A stretch of 44,378 nucleotides of DNA. Source: Gamarada debralockiae (Eukaryota; Ascomycota; Leotiomycetes; Helotiales; Hyphodiscaceae). The stretch is from assembly GCA_002803225.1 (NCBI GenBank), contig NXFV01000532.1, positions 1 through 44,378 on the forward strand, given 5' to 3'. Below the pieces are notes generated by a model. That model was not told where the DNA came from and ran no database searches. It saw nothing but the letters and a program-made list of their open reading frames with translations. The translations under genes were made by a program, and so were the position numbers. Positions 11,934 through 22,179 of the stretch are shown one piece after another (positions within the stretch are counted from its first letter, which is position 1; each line of letters starts with the position of its first letter).

Positions 11934-12596
11934 TGGAGATGAAGGAAGCAAATAGATATTAATACTTAAAATATAAGCTGACCTTATATTAAGACATCGT
12001 GATGCACACCTCGGAGATATTAGTACCCGCTCCCTCTATATCTTAAAAGCATGTCCAGGTTCACACGACTTGCATCACACGTACCACTCTCATGATAGAG
12101 TTTTAGGCATCGACTGTTTGTCTCCAATCAGTGGTTTCGTGAAGCGTACTGGATAATCTTCTCTTCGTACTTTTTGAATTCTTCATCGTACAAAGTCTCG
12201 ATGGTTCGATGTTGTCTGCGGATCAAAGGCTGTGAAAGTCTCAAATCAACATTTTCTTTATCGTCTATAAACTTTACAAGATTCTTAATAGAAGATCCTA
12301 CATTTAAGCAAGTTCTGCTTCAACCAAGCTCTCACTCCTCTCTCATAAGTCCAAATTCTCAAGACCTTCAACCCAACATCGCTCAGCAACTTCCTCCAAT
12401 CAGCTTCCATCTCTTCACAAGACGAGAACGACGCTATCATAACCATATCAATAGCAGTGGTTTTCCATCTGCATCCTATCTGGGACGATATTCTCGTTGA
12501 TTAGAATCATGCTGTATCCTTTCTTTCAACCAGGCTCGGCAACGATACCCGAGGTATCGATACCTTATCGATATGGTATCATATCGCTTAGTATTG
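11934..12596. other. Intergenic, 3' flank of the chitinase
   Basis: There is no supported gene. A perfect 12-bp palindrome, GGTATCGATACC, lies at 12553-12564 next to related half-sites up to about 12587. The rest is unremarkable sequence of moderate AT content. Confidence 0.5.
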
Positions 12597-12651
12597 TGGT
12601 GGGGAAATCGGTCACGTTGATGCCAACTTCGCTTAGCTGGATATCACGTGC
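12597..12651 (+). repeat. 55-bp conserved repeat, copy B
   Basis: Inverted partner of 1298-1352, with 54 of 55 bases matching by eye. It sits between the chitinase 3' flank and a pogo-like transposon relic. In copy A the bases just outside the match are shifted toward A and T relative to this copy, as expected if only copy A's surroundings were RIPped. Confidence 0.85.
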
Positions 12652-12849
12652 AATGCGGCACATCTAAGCTTTTGTCGAAGAATCCTTCTTTTCTGACAAC
12701 TGGATTATCATCTCTTTTTCATATATATATATTCAATAATTATATCTTTTGTTTTAGTTTTGGGTTGCAATCAGGCATCTGTCCTTCACTAGAGTCAGCG
12801 CAATCGGGAAGCGCTATACTCGCATTTCGTTTCTTCTACAGTAGCTATA

Positions 12850-13355
12850 CAGTAGAACTTCGATATAAGAATCCTCTACATAAGAATACCTGGCCAGTAA
12901 GAATAAATTCCGTGTTCCCCTTTTTTTAGGCGAGCTGATAAGAATATCTCTCTATTAGAATATTCTTAGATAATTAGGCTCCTGAATTTGAGAATACACT
13001 TAATTTTACCTTGATATTCTTATAATTCTATTACTACAACTACAAATACTATTGCAATGGAGGAAAAGAAGTATCGCAGAGCTCTTACTAATGCTGATTA
13101 ACTCATAATTCGAAAGTGTAATCAAACATACCCCGCAGAAATGCTAGGTGAAATCAGCCTTGATTAAGCTATTAGACGAGCGGTCAGAAGTGCCTCTTAT
13201 AGAAGACAACCAAGCCAACGAACGAGCTGAACTTCAAGCGTAGATCGTACGATTTCCAATCGAGAATTCTCTTTCTCTTAACAAATTCCTCAATCTAAAC
13301 ACTAAAATGATTCTTGACGAAGACGAAGATATCTTTGAATCTGTAGTAGAACACT
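12850..13355 (+). mobile_element. Relic of a pogo/Fot1-like (Tc1-mariner superfamily) transposon
   Basis: The left end, CAGTAGAACTTCGATATAAG, preceded by TA, matches the style of fungal pogo/Fot1 terminal repeats. At 13057 an ATG opens a lysine-rich N-terminus (MEEKKYRRALTNAD) like pogo transposases. It is stopped within 15 codons by a TAA that would be CAA in an intact copy. An acidic segment near 13307-13355 (ILDEDEDIFES) resembles the transposase C-terminus. Most of the catalytic core is missing, so this is an internally deleted, inactive copy. No right terminal repeat was found, and the element appears to abut the pseudogene at 13302-14362. Confidence 0.6.
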
Positions 13356-14362
13356 AGTCCTCCGTCCATAAATCACAGGTTCCGCTCCAGGCGGCAGAGG
13401 GGGTCCGCCCTGGGCTGGGAACATATTCAGTTCCGTCTCGATCGTCAAAGTATTTAGTGCAATGGAGTTGACGCTAAGCTGCGCGTCAGGCTCTAGAGAC
13501 GTGTCGTACATTGCGCTTAAAGCTGCAATCAACTCTCTCCGCAGACTCATTAGCTATAGGTGCACGGCAGAGAGATAATCATGAAGCGTGACGAATCCCT
13601 GCCTATCCCTCGCCTGCGTGACAGTCAAGCTGGCCTTCTTATTCCGCGGCCGTAGCTCGCCACAGCACTTAACAAGCTGCATCTTACCCTCATCCACTTC
13701 CGGATCCCAGTCTGGGAAGGCCTGCCACTCAAAATCAGGCCTGTAGTCGCTGTCAGGATCGGAAGGCTGACAATGTTTTTCGTACCAGTCGTCTTCCTAC
13801 AGTTCGAGCTCGGAGCCTTGGACTATGATTGAAGAGATTTTGGGCTTAGTGAGGCTGGAGGTGGCGAGGGCGTGCCATTTGTTGATAGGTCTAGAAGGTA
13901 CGGTGATATCTAGGGACAGGCAGCAGGCTATCGGTACAGGCAACAAGATATCAGTACAGGCAGCAGGCTATCGGGACAGGCAACAGGAATAAGCTGTATC
14001 AAGCTGTAGATATAACAGAAGGGTTGAACTATGTAGGAAAGGATAGAGATTTTGAATTGAAGCTTTTGAAGCCTATTTAGTACTAGCGCCTTATGCACCT
14101 CAGTATCAGGGTCGTCATACCAACACCATTGATCGGTGCTGGTGCCTGTTCTGTTGCAATATGGTTCGGGCGGGTTTGCGCCTTGCTTGATTAATACTGC
14201 GGTGGTAAGGGGGCCGTTGAGTTGCCAGATGAGGCCCAGCCTGCCTGGGAGTTCCTGAATCGCGCCTTGTATGTCCCTGAGCTCTTGTATGCTTGGGTAC
14301 GTTGGTGGCTGCTGCTGCTGCTGCTGACTTGCAGCCGCCTGAGCAGCTGGTGGGGTTGACAT
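13302..14362 (-). pseudogene. Broken gene of a repeated unknown family
   Basis: The ATG at 14362 starts an Ala/Gln-rich N-terminus with a polyglutamine run (CTG repeats near 14310-14330), then a segment with CWYDDPDTE. A likely intron follows, from about 14107 to 13912, containing a 20-bp minisatellite. Reading on in frame, TAG stops occur at 13799-13797 and 13556-13554. Both are compatible with CAG-to-TAG change, the CpA-to-TpA direction of RIP. The last codons run into transposon sequence. Part of this gene is repeated at 17346-17585. Product and function are unknown. A cryptic intron instead of one of the stops cannot be excluded. Confidence 0.6.
13880..14125. repeat. About 240-bp dispersed repeat, copy 1, with an internal minisatellite
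   Basis: This is homologous to 17346-17585. Both start TTGATAGGTCTAGA, continue with TACGGTGATATCT, share the central segment around GAATTGAAGCTT, and end in a sequence like TATTAGGGTTCTCAT. Between the shared blocks this copy has about four units of a 20-bp repeat (GGCAGCAGGCTATCGGTACA and variants, about 13917-13988). It covers the intron and flanking exon of the pseudogene at 13302-14362. Confidence 0.8.
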
Positions 14363-14933
14363 TGTGAGGTGATGATGGATGAGGATGAGAACAAAGAGGG
14401 AAGCAAGAATGCGCGCTGCTGCTGGTGCTGGATGTGAACAGCAAGTCGACGGGAATGGGAATACGGGCAAAATACAGATTCATGCAGTGGAGCTTTGCAC
14501 TTAACTGTCAAGAATTCGCGTTCAGGGGTATATCATCGGTATGATCCCTATCCCTACCTCTTCTTGGTAGCTTACTTGTAAGATTACCACGGATTCCCCG
14601 TGCATGCCTGATATTTCGGGCGTATGATCTCGATAATTCTTCCGCGCCATCGAGTTTGGGTATTTCAGGGGATATTTATTATAAAACTACAACTTGAAAT
14701 ATATTTTATAATCAGAGCTCATCATGAAGCTATAACTCGAGATACACCTTATGGTCAGAGCTTGCAGAATCATGCTCTGGAGATTCTGGTTGCTACACCT
14801 CACACATGACCGTGATCATAGAGATCAGCGCCGTTTTAGTCTGATGCTCCTCAGAGCTTGATCTGATATTCAACAAACTTCTTCACATTCTACATTAACG
14901 AACAGGTATCTATGGAGCCAAGACTTCCTCCGA
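14363..14933. other. Intergenic spacer
   Basis: I see no gene, RNA or clear repeat here. Longer overlapping frames upstream of 14362 lack family similarity and are low-complexity. Confidence 0.4.
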
Positions 14934-16736
14934 CTACTTCGCCTTGGCAGCTGCAGTTGCAGTAGCAGCAGCGCAATAAACACTCTCATACGCAATCACA
15001 GTGCTCGCAACAGCAGTCCCGCACGCTCCATTTGAACAATCGCGGATCCCATAGGCAAAGTTCACGTTTCTGCAAAAACAAGAAGGATTAGGCGTTGCAC
15101 AACCAAGAGTAGAGTACTGGGCGATCAAGGCATTGAAGCACGTCTGGCCACACGACGGAAGAGCTGCAATGTCGGTAGCGGTAGTCGTCGCTACCACTGT
15201 AGCCGCCGCAGATGAACAGTATAAACTCTCATATGCAATGACCGTGCTCCCAACGCTAGTACCATAGGCCCTGTTGGCGCAGTCGCGGATGCCATAACCA
15301 AAGTTGACGTTGCAGCCAAGGGTCGAGTATTGAGCGATGACATCGCTGAAGCAAGTTTGGCCGCATGAAGGAAGTGCGCTGATAGCTGTAATCACAGAGC
15401 TAGCGCTGGAAGATGTCTGCGATGTCGTGGTCGTCTGAGATATACTTGTAATTGGTGTGGAGGCTGTGCTTTTGCTGCTGCTAGTAATGACGATGGAAGA
15501 CTGGGTTGTCGAGGAGCTTTTGCTCGAGGTCGCCAAGGAGCTTGTACTTGAGACGGTCGCGACGGTGCTACAATTTCCCCACTGAGGCTGACTAAAGCAT
15601 GATGTTAGCATTAAGTTTGATGTGAAGTGGCAGATGATTATGCTTATTCGAGAGTCGGAAAACACAGGAAACTTACTATCCTACTCCACAGTCCGAAGGC
15701 AGAGATCCGCAGATATTATCTTTGTTACAGCAATTCCCATAACTTGTACTACAGGAGAAGCTGTTTGCCGATCCTTACGTACTATTAGTGGTGTTTCCAA
15801 CTAACCCTAGCCATGATGGTAATGGTGTGACTATCACCGGCCAAGTACAATTGCCGGACTAGCATACATCTGTACTGTAGAAAGCAGAGCCTGTGCTATA
15901 TTGGCCGCTCGAATTGCAGCAGTCGCCTCATATTCCAGCACATAAACGATCACTATATTGTGTGCCGCATGTACTATCTGTGCTGTAGATACTGTCACCG
16001 GCGTAAGTTCCCCCCAGCAAGTCCCAGGCGCATAATCTGATCTGTGGGAGGGGTACAGAATTAGTCCATTGATACTCAAATGCGGCGTAGAGTACCCTGA
16101 TATGACTTACGTTGAGTTGCCGCAAGTCCATGTTTGAGCATTACAGCACTGCGCCATTGATATACCAACACACGTAGCGTTATTGTGTAAAGGACCACAC
16201 AGACTGTCTACGGCTAGCAACGACTCAATGTCTAGAATTTAGAGATAGAAGTATCAGCTTCCTATAAGAGATAACGGAACAGTCGATTGAGAACTTACAG
16301 CCCGCCGTGCAGTAGGTACTGCTTGGTTGAATATTGCTACAATCTGTATCTATGGTCAGGTTCAAGATGAAGAATTTCTCAACTGTGATACCGTAGGTTA
16401 TGGCGAGTTAAGAACAGGTATAATAGTTGACTTCGTCGGTTGTAGGGGCAGTGCTCGACAGTTGACCGCCCCCGCCGAAATGGCTCCCGTTGTGATCAAA
16501 CTGGTGTTCTGGAACAAACCAGGTGTGTATGTCGCCGTAACAGACGAAGTCGAGGAGGTAGCGGTTGTATTGGAATAGACGGAGGCCACGGAGGCCAAGT
16601 CGCGGCGCTTTGCCTTCACCCAAGTGAATGGCTGGCAGATATCAGATGCCTCGACCGCATAGCCAAAGAGCACAAGAAAAAGAATGATAGAGGACAGCAT
16701 TGTCAAGTAAGGCTCACGTCGGGACGACGATATCAT
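14934..16736 (-). pseudogene. Decayed secreted LysM/CBM18 protein with two CFEM-like domains
   Basis: Starting at 16736 (or the ATG at 16700), a signal peptide (MLSSIILFLVLFGYAVEA) and Ser/Thr linker are clear. A LysM segment follows (LAITYGITVEKFFILN) but is in another frame and is interrupted by TAA at 16410-16408. CBM18-like segments follow with a frameshift in a G run near 16013 and TGA and TAG codons where Trp and Gln are expected. The 3' exon (from about 15594 down to 14934) is open: a Ser/Thr-rich linker and two tandem eight-cysteine CFEM-like units, each with LPSCGQTCF. The first unit lacks the ten residues that carry CFC in the second. Intact relatives would be extracellular chitin-binding proteins; this copy is not expected to make a full product. 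The stops are of transition type, as RIP would cause. Confidence 0.75.
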
Positions 16737-17345
16737 AGCTGCCTTTGAACTATCAATGAATTGAAGGATGACAACAGAGGAAGCTGAAGTTGAACTTGAA
16801 GACGTGAAGCAGATGGATGTGGGGAGGTCTAAAAAGAGAAAATTGTATTTCTCATACTAAACTGCATCTCTCGCGCGTTATCCCACATCTGGCTGTGTCG
16901 TACGGTCTGCCCCCATCTCAGGTCTTCTTTAGAATTCAGCAGTCGCTGAGGAGAGCAGAACTGCCGGGCCGGTGCACGGGGTTATAAACAATTTACGCAT
17001 GGTTCCATTGGAGGGTGTAGAAAGCTGGGGGGTGTGATTTTGATTGCTGAGTTGAAGTGGGAGAGCAGTGAATGTAGGATTAGTGAGAGCTGAGAGAGCA
17101 ATTCATAGGATTCCTTCATTTCCTGATATAACGAACTTGTATTCATCGATCACTCCGGATTGCTAGGAAGCGCAGGTAATAGCAAACTTTATCAACACAT
17201 TCTTTTAGTCAAGGAATATCAAAGATGTAATCCTCAAGTTTCAGAGGATGGTCACAAAGAACCATTTACAGTCTGCCACCATTTCACCTTTTTATCCTTA
17301 GCGCCCTCCGTAATCTCTCTTAATTTTCTGTTGCCTTGCATTCCA
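16737..17345. other. Intergenic spacer, former promoter of the decayed LysM/CFEM gene
   Basis: No supported gene. It holds the 5' flank of the pseudogene at 16736 and then unassigned sequence up to the dispersed repeat starting at 17346. Confidence 0.4.
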
Positions 17346-17585
17346 GTGTTGATAGGTCTAGACAGTACGGTGATATCTGGGGAAGACCGAAGATCTGGAG
17401 AAGGCCGAAGAGCTGGGAAGTCCGAGGAACTGGAGGAGGCCGAGGTCCTGAAGTCAAGTTGTAGATATATGCGAAGGGTTGAACTCTAGAAGAAAGGGTA
17501 GAGATTTGGAATTGAAGCTTATGAAGCCTATTTTGGACTAGCGCTATATGTACCTTAGTATTAGGGTTCTCATAACAACATCCAG
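17346..17585. repeat. About 240-bp dispersed repeat, copy 2, with a different internal minisatellite
   Basis: Homologous to 13880-14125 at both ends and in the centre. Here the inner block (about 17382-17450) consists of roughly four purine-rich 17-19 bp units containing CCGAAG or CCGAGG followed by a CTGG-like end. It is a fragment of the repeated unknown gene. It ends only a few bases 3' of the stop of the SnoaL-like gene and may contribute its 3' flank. Confidence 0.75.
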
Positions 17586-17589
17586 AACC

Positions 17590-18108
17590 TCAAAAATTCA
17601 CTCCGCCTTCTCCCACTTGCCCTCTCTTCTTCAAATTCTCCTTTGCCCTCTTCATCGTCCCCCTCAACCTCTCCGTCGCCTTACTATCCAGAAACTCAAA
17701 TATCTTCACTACCTTCTCCCCACTCTCATTCATATCAAGAATAAAAATATATTCCCCCTTATACTCCCACTCTTCCTCCGGCAGTCCATCGTCCTTCACG
17801 TAATCCCGGAATTTCGTCTGGCTCGTCGCCCAAACGACAACTTGCCTCCTCTCTCCGTTCTCGAAAATTTCTTTGGGAGTGACAGCGAAGCCTTCGAGAA
17901 GCTCTTTCAAGCCAGTAAGGTGCGCTGCAAATGCTGTATTGTCCTTCGGCGGCGGTGGGGAGAGTGATGCCGGCGCGAAGGTGTGGATGCAGTTCGGTGC
18001 TCGGAGGCCTACTAAGGCTTCGGCGTCCAATGTCTTGAATCCTTCGATGAATCGCAAGGCTGTGTTTTTGACAGTTGATGCCATTTTGCTGGTTTCATTC
18101 AGAGACAT
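17590..18108 (-). CDS. NTF2-like / SnoaL-like small protein
   Basis: One uninterrupted frame of 172 aa with ATG at 18108. A second in-frame ATG at 18084 has a better start context (AAAATGG) and would give 164 aa. The order of elements fits the NTF2-like cone fold: an N-terminal helix (ALRFIEGFKTLDAEALVGLRA), CIHTFAP, then strands with RQVVVWATS and EYIFILDMN. The family includes polyketide cyclases, dehydratases and many fungal proteins of unknown role. No catalytic assignment is possible here. There is no signal peptide. The C-terminus is basic and ends close to a dispersed repeat. Confidence 0.75.
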   Translation of the reverse strand: MSLNETSKMASTVKNTALRFIEGFKTLDAEALVGLRAPNCIHTFAPASLSPPPPKDNTAFAAHLTGLKELLEGFAVTPKEIFENGERRQVVVWATSQTKFRDYVKDDGLPEEEWEYKGEYIFILDMNESGEKVVKIFEFLDSKATERLRGTMKRAKENLKKRGQVGEGGVNF

Positions 18109-18721
18109 AGTGGATGTGATGTTTGCTCTGAGATGTCGAGAGGCCTTGAACGGAATTTATGCTCCCGGCTCCGCTGGAGTTAAGAGGTAAGTCCGCGCTA
18201 GGCTTCATCCGCGGACTGTCCACGGAATTCGAGAGATTGATCTTTGTGAGAAGGATCAGGGGCCAGGAATATAGACGAGAATGAGGTTGTGGAGAAGGAG
18301 ATAGGAAGGAGGAGTATGGCCCATGGCTGGCGGGAAAAGGGCTATCGTGGAGCCCTCACCATCAGGGGTCTTCTGAACTGAGTTTCTTAACGCCGAAAAA
18401 GGAAGCTCCTCCTTAGCTTAGGTTGCAGTGACTTCCTGGTCAAGAAGCCACTAGTTATTCAATATGCTCCGTATTGCATCTCATAGGTTCCGAGTTTCCA
18501 TTCTATCCCTTCTGGAACAATCATTTAGAACCGAGAATATTACAGTATTCCGGAATTTCTAGACTGGAACCTGCCACATGCCTTGTTTAGAACAACCAGC
18601 AAGTAGGGGTGCTCTATAATTTGACCCGATGTGTGCAATCGCCCAAGGAGAATGCCTAACAAGCTTCAGATAGCTGAGGGTGCATCGAGAGTTCCCTAAG
18701 CCACCTGGGTAGATCTCAATT

Positions 18722-19056
18722 GTACGTACTATGGTTGCGGACTTTTACGTTATTATAATGTATAAATTAACGTAAGCTCTACGATATAATAACGTAGGGT
18801 ATATGTTATAAAAGTGTGCATAAATAAGGCATAAACCTATGCATAACCATGCATAAAAAACCCAGATTTGGTAATGTAAAGGGGAAAAGCTCTCATCGGA
18901 AGCAGAATTATTTTAAACGTGACTAGAATCTAACCCCTATAGCGTTAGACCTATATTACTAAATACGCTACATTATATATCGTAAAATCTTTGTTTATCT
19001 TACATTATATAATCGTATTTCTAAATTCTATATAAAGTAGCAACCCTAGTACGTAC
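18722..19056. mobile_element. MITE-like element with inverted ends
   Basis: The ends are GTACGTACTATGGTTGC at 18722-18738 and its near reverse complement GCAACCCTAGTACGTAC at 19040-19056, with one mismatch in 17. The 300 bp between are AT-rich, non-coding, and contain the phrase TAACGTA repeatedly. The size and structure suit a small non-autonomous DNA transposon. I could not define a target-site duplication, so exact ends are uncertain. Confidence 0.6.
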
Positions 19057-19273
19057 CCAAGTCGACCGTTTTAGGCTAGCAGCATTTGTCCAGGATGCTG
19101 AGAGTCTGCAAACAAACAAAGGTAGTTACAAGTGTAGAGTATTCTGGGATCGAATAGACAACCATCGTGGCTGGGCTTAAAGCAGGAGTAGCCATTCAAC
19201 AACGGTGATGAGGGGTAGAGGATACACATCAACCGTCGCGGCCATGCAAGAAGCCGTCGAAGTTGGACCTTAC

Positions 19274-19523
19274 TGTCACGACGCTAACTAAAGTACTGGG
19301 GATCAACCTCAATTCTCTAGCTAACTGGTCGAGATAACGAAAATACTAAGCTAGAGAGGAAAGGAAACGAAGAAGGAGAGCTTTGCGAGATGCTCAAGCT
19401 TATATACAGGGGCCTTCCTAGCTCGAGCCAACAAGGGGCTTGTTTGTGATATCTATGATGGCTCCGGCCCTCACGTGGTCTAAGCGTGGGTTCATTTGAG
19501 GACCTGCTGTCAGGTTCCTCACA
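19274..19523. mobile_element. Solo LTR with CTTAC target-site duplication
   Basis: A 250-bp segment starts TGTCACGACG and ends TTCCTCACA. It is flanked on both sides by the 5-bp sequence CTTAC (19269-19273 and 19524-19528). TG...CA ends, a 5-bp duplication and a TATA-like TATATAC inside are the features of a retrotransposon long terminal repeat. No internal coding region is next to it, so it is best explained as a solo LTR left by recombination. Confidence 0.75.
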
Positions 19524-19528
19524 CTTAC

Positions 19529-20956
19529 GGTAATTGGTGCACTGCTTTTGCTTACGCTATTCAAGCCGTCCTCGAAGAGTCGTCACTCCTAATTCGGTAC
19601 TTCCATTACTGGACCTGCATCTGAATAGGGTGAAGTGGTCGTTGCCGCCTGGTCACGATGGACTGGAAGTCATAAGTCTCAGATTCAGCCTTGGTACCAG
19701 AGTCGGATGACAAGGACTTGGAGAGGTGATACCGTTCTTGCAACCAAGACCCCATGAATATCTTTGTCACCTGAATGTCGTTAATCCCTGGATACCTCTG
19801 ACCGCTGGATGTCCCTTCTCACTGGATGTCTCCAAGCCACGCTGAGGCATCAATGTGACACTGGATGAACGATATCAGGCGTCAAAGGCGATTCCACGCG
19901 GACCATGGAACTATCGGCCCACCGAGAGTCCTGATTTACTCTGTTCCGGTCAAGGTAAAAGCCGGACTGTTGCAGAGCCAATATAGCTGTGATAACGGTA
20001 CCTCCACAGCTGCTATTGTTGCCCGGACGAAGGCTTCTCTTGTCTTACAGCGCTGCTCGTCCGTCAGCCACATTGCTCACGAGATCAAGCTAGCAGACTG
20101 TCTACCTCTATGCTTCTGGAACCTCACCGGCGTGACCGAAGTATGAAGCGTGGCACGGGTGTGCGAAAGGAGCCATGGGAATCCAACCCAAGGGAGAGAT
20201 CCTACGATGCAGCTACGACCTTGGTGTGGACGCATCGTATGACAGAATCTTCCACGAGCCCAATCAAGAACATGTTGACCACCTGGGTTGAGACCAGCAT
20301 CCCGATATCGTTGCTCTGTGGAACAGCGTCATCGTGGGGATAGATTTGCCACTCCCAGCTGATTGTCCATCAACAGTGGAGAAGGTTGAGATGAATGGGG
20401 AGAATCCTGTACTGTTAGGCGAGGTTAATCGGTGTACACCTGCAAACCGATAAAATGCACTAGTGAAATTGATTTAGCTGGAGGGCAAGTTGATTTAGCT
20501 TCGGCCTTGAGGAAACAGCCAAAACTTTTCTCGGGGTCTAACAGCCAAACCACAACATTTAAATAAAGAAAAAGTACACTGCATTGTAGAGTTGACTAGT
20601 GCGAACAATTTGTCAACTTAGAATTTTAATCTTGAGTGGTGGTGCGAGGCCACAAGCGGGTTCTAATTTTGACTGTTTCTTCAATTCTGGGCACCCCCTG
20701 GTGATGCACGCAGCGACATGGGCGGGGCGCCATTGTATCCTGAGCCGTATGCGACACCTGATCAGGCCGACACGTATATGCATTTCATCACACTAGTTAT
20801 CGCTCCCAGCTGATTTTAGGTCTTAAATGGCGTAGAGACAAAACACTACCCCTCGTCCTTCGTACCTCTTGATTACCTACAAATCAGCTGGTCATCTCCC
20901 ATTTCTGACGAACAGGAGTTGGCAATGTTCTATGCTGGTCATACTTAGACGCCGCC
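19529..20956. other. Non-coding stretch without recognised genes
   Basis: The short frames here show no family similarity and overlap in several directions. The composition is near that of genic DNA, so this may be an old decayed gene or element, but I cannot identify it. The end of the stretch carries the promoter of the gene starting at 20957. Confidence 0.4.
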
Positions 20957-21893
20957 ATGACGGCCCCAACCACCACAGATGCTAACGCGGACAATGACCC
21001 TAAGGCTGAGACCAAGCCCCAGACTCTCCTCTCCATCCTCTGTCACGAACCTTGGTACTGGGACTCAAACGGGTGGAGCACAGTTACCTTCCAGGAAGAT
21101 GGCACAGGCGAGGTACCTTACTCCAGCACCCTAAATCTGCTTTAAATATCCCTCAGTGCAGTAGACCAGTTACACTAGCTAACGCCGCCTTAGTTAATCT
21201 GCAAATTGGAAAACAATGCCTTCCTCGCCGCCGACTTCCTCTGGACCGCCACTCCCCGCACTATGCTGCATCTCTCCTCTATCGTGAATACCACCGCTCC
21301 CAACCCCAAAAGCAAAGATCCGCCCACCATACCTGTTGTGCAGTTTAGTCTTGAGATGACACTGCTGAAGGCAGGGATGAAGAGATTACAAGATAGCGCC
21401 TGGGCGAAATTTCGGAGTGAGAACTTTCTTATGGATGAGGCATTTGGGTCGAAGGTGTATACTCTGAGCTTGGAGATGGGGAAGTTTCGTACGCCGCATA
21501 CGTATGTCTGAGGGGTTCTTATTGGGAGTTGAGACTTGTCACCATTCCACTCTACTATTCTCTGCTCACACCTACTCCAAATTCCTACGCAAAGGAGTAT
21601 TCTATAATGCTAACGCTGTAAATACCAGTCTGATGCTTCCAAAAATAACCTGGGAACCCTGGTACGCCTCCCGCCTCACTTTTTCACCATCACCGTATCC
21701 GCCACAAGAAGAGTGGAAGACAAGGGAGGAAGGCGGGCCTGGGGCACTGTTGGACGAGTTCAAGTTTTGGGAGTGGAGGAGCTTTTGTGCTGGACAGATG
21801 GAGAAGGTAGAGGAAGAGGGGGGAGATGGCTTGCTTAAGGGGGTGCGCACGTGGGTAGGGAAGGTAGATCGGTGGGCTACTAGGTTTATATAA
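20957..21893 (+). CDS. Conserved fungal protein of unknown function, 242 aa, three exons
   Basis: Exons 20957-21112, 21194-21501 and 21629-21893 join in frame. Both introns have a GCTAACGC branch site shortly before the acceptor. The ATG is in good context (GCCGCCATGA). Near residues 29-60 the protein has CHEPWYWDSNGW followed by TGELIC across the first splice. Its third exon has TWEPWYASRLTF and EEWKT. The repeated Trp-rich pattern resembles a fungal family with no known function that I recall only as hypothetical proteins. There is no signal peptide or membrane segment. The splice reconstruction is supported by the continuity of the motif over the junction. Confidence 0.78.
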
Positions 21894-21916
21894 GAATTTA
21901 GAAGAGTATGTCAACG

Positions 21917-22174
21917 TGTCAGATGAGACTAGCTCTAGTTGTTACTATGCGTTGGCATGTGACCGATGTGTCACATGATGAGTCACATAGTAGACTCATT
22001 TTTGATTTCTACCTAGTATATGGTTCTAGAGCCTACAGTTGCCTACAGTTGCCTACAGCTGCCTACGACTGCCTATTATTCAGATAGTTCATATAAGCTT
22101 CAATAGCTAGAGTCTTCACTCCTTAGATATCTATCAATACATGAATTTACCTCATAATATCGTCTGATTCGACA
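21917..22174 (+). mobile_element. TGTC...GACA element, copy 1, with CAACG target duplication
   Basis: A 258-bp segment begins TGTCAGATGAGAC and ends GTCTGATTCGACA, which are imperfect inverted ends. It is flanked by CAACG on both sides (21912-21916 and 22175-22179). It shares its terminal 60 bp with the element at 24130-24270 in opposite orientation. It could be a MITE or a very short solo LTR; the 5-bp duplication allows either. It contains a 10-bp tandem repeat. Confidence 0.75.
22031..22075. repeat. Short tandem repeat, unit GCCTACAGTT
   Basis: Four full units and part of a fifth of a 10-bp repeat (two identical, then variants GCCTACAGCT and GCCTACGACT). It lies inside the mobile element at 21917-22174 and is absent from the second copy, so it expanded after insertion or marks a subfamily. 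Confidence 0.85.
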
Positions 22175-22179
22175 CAACG

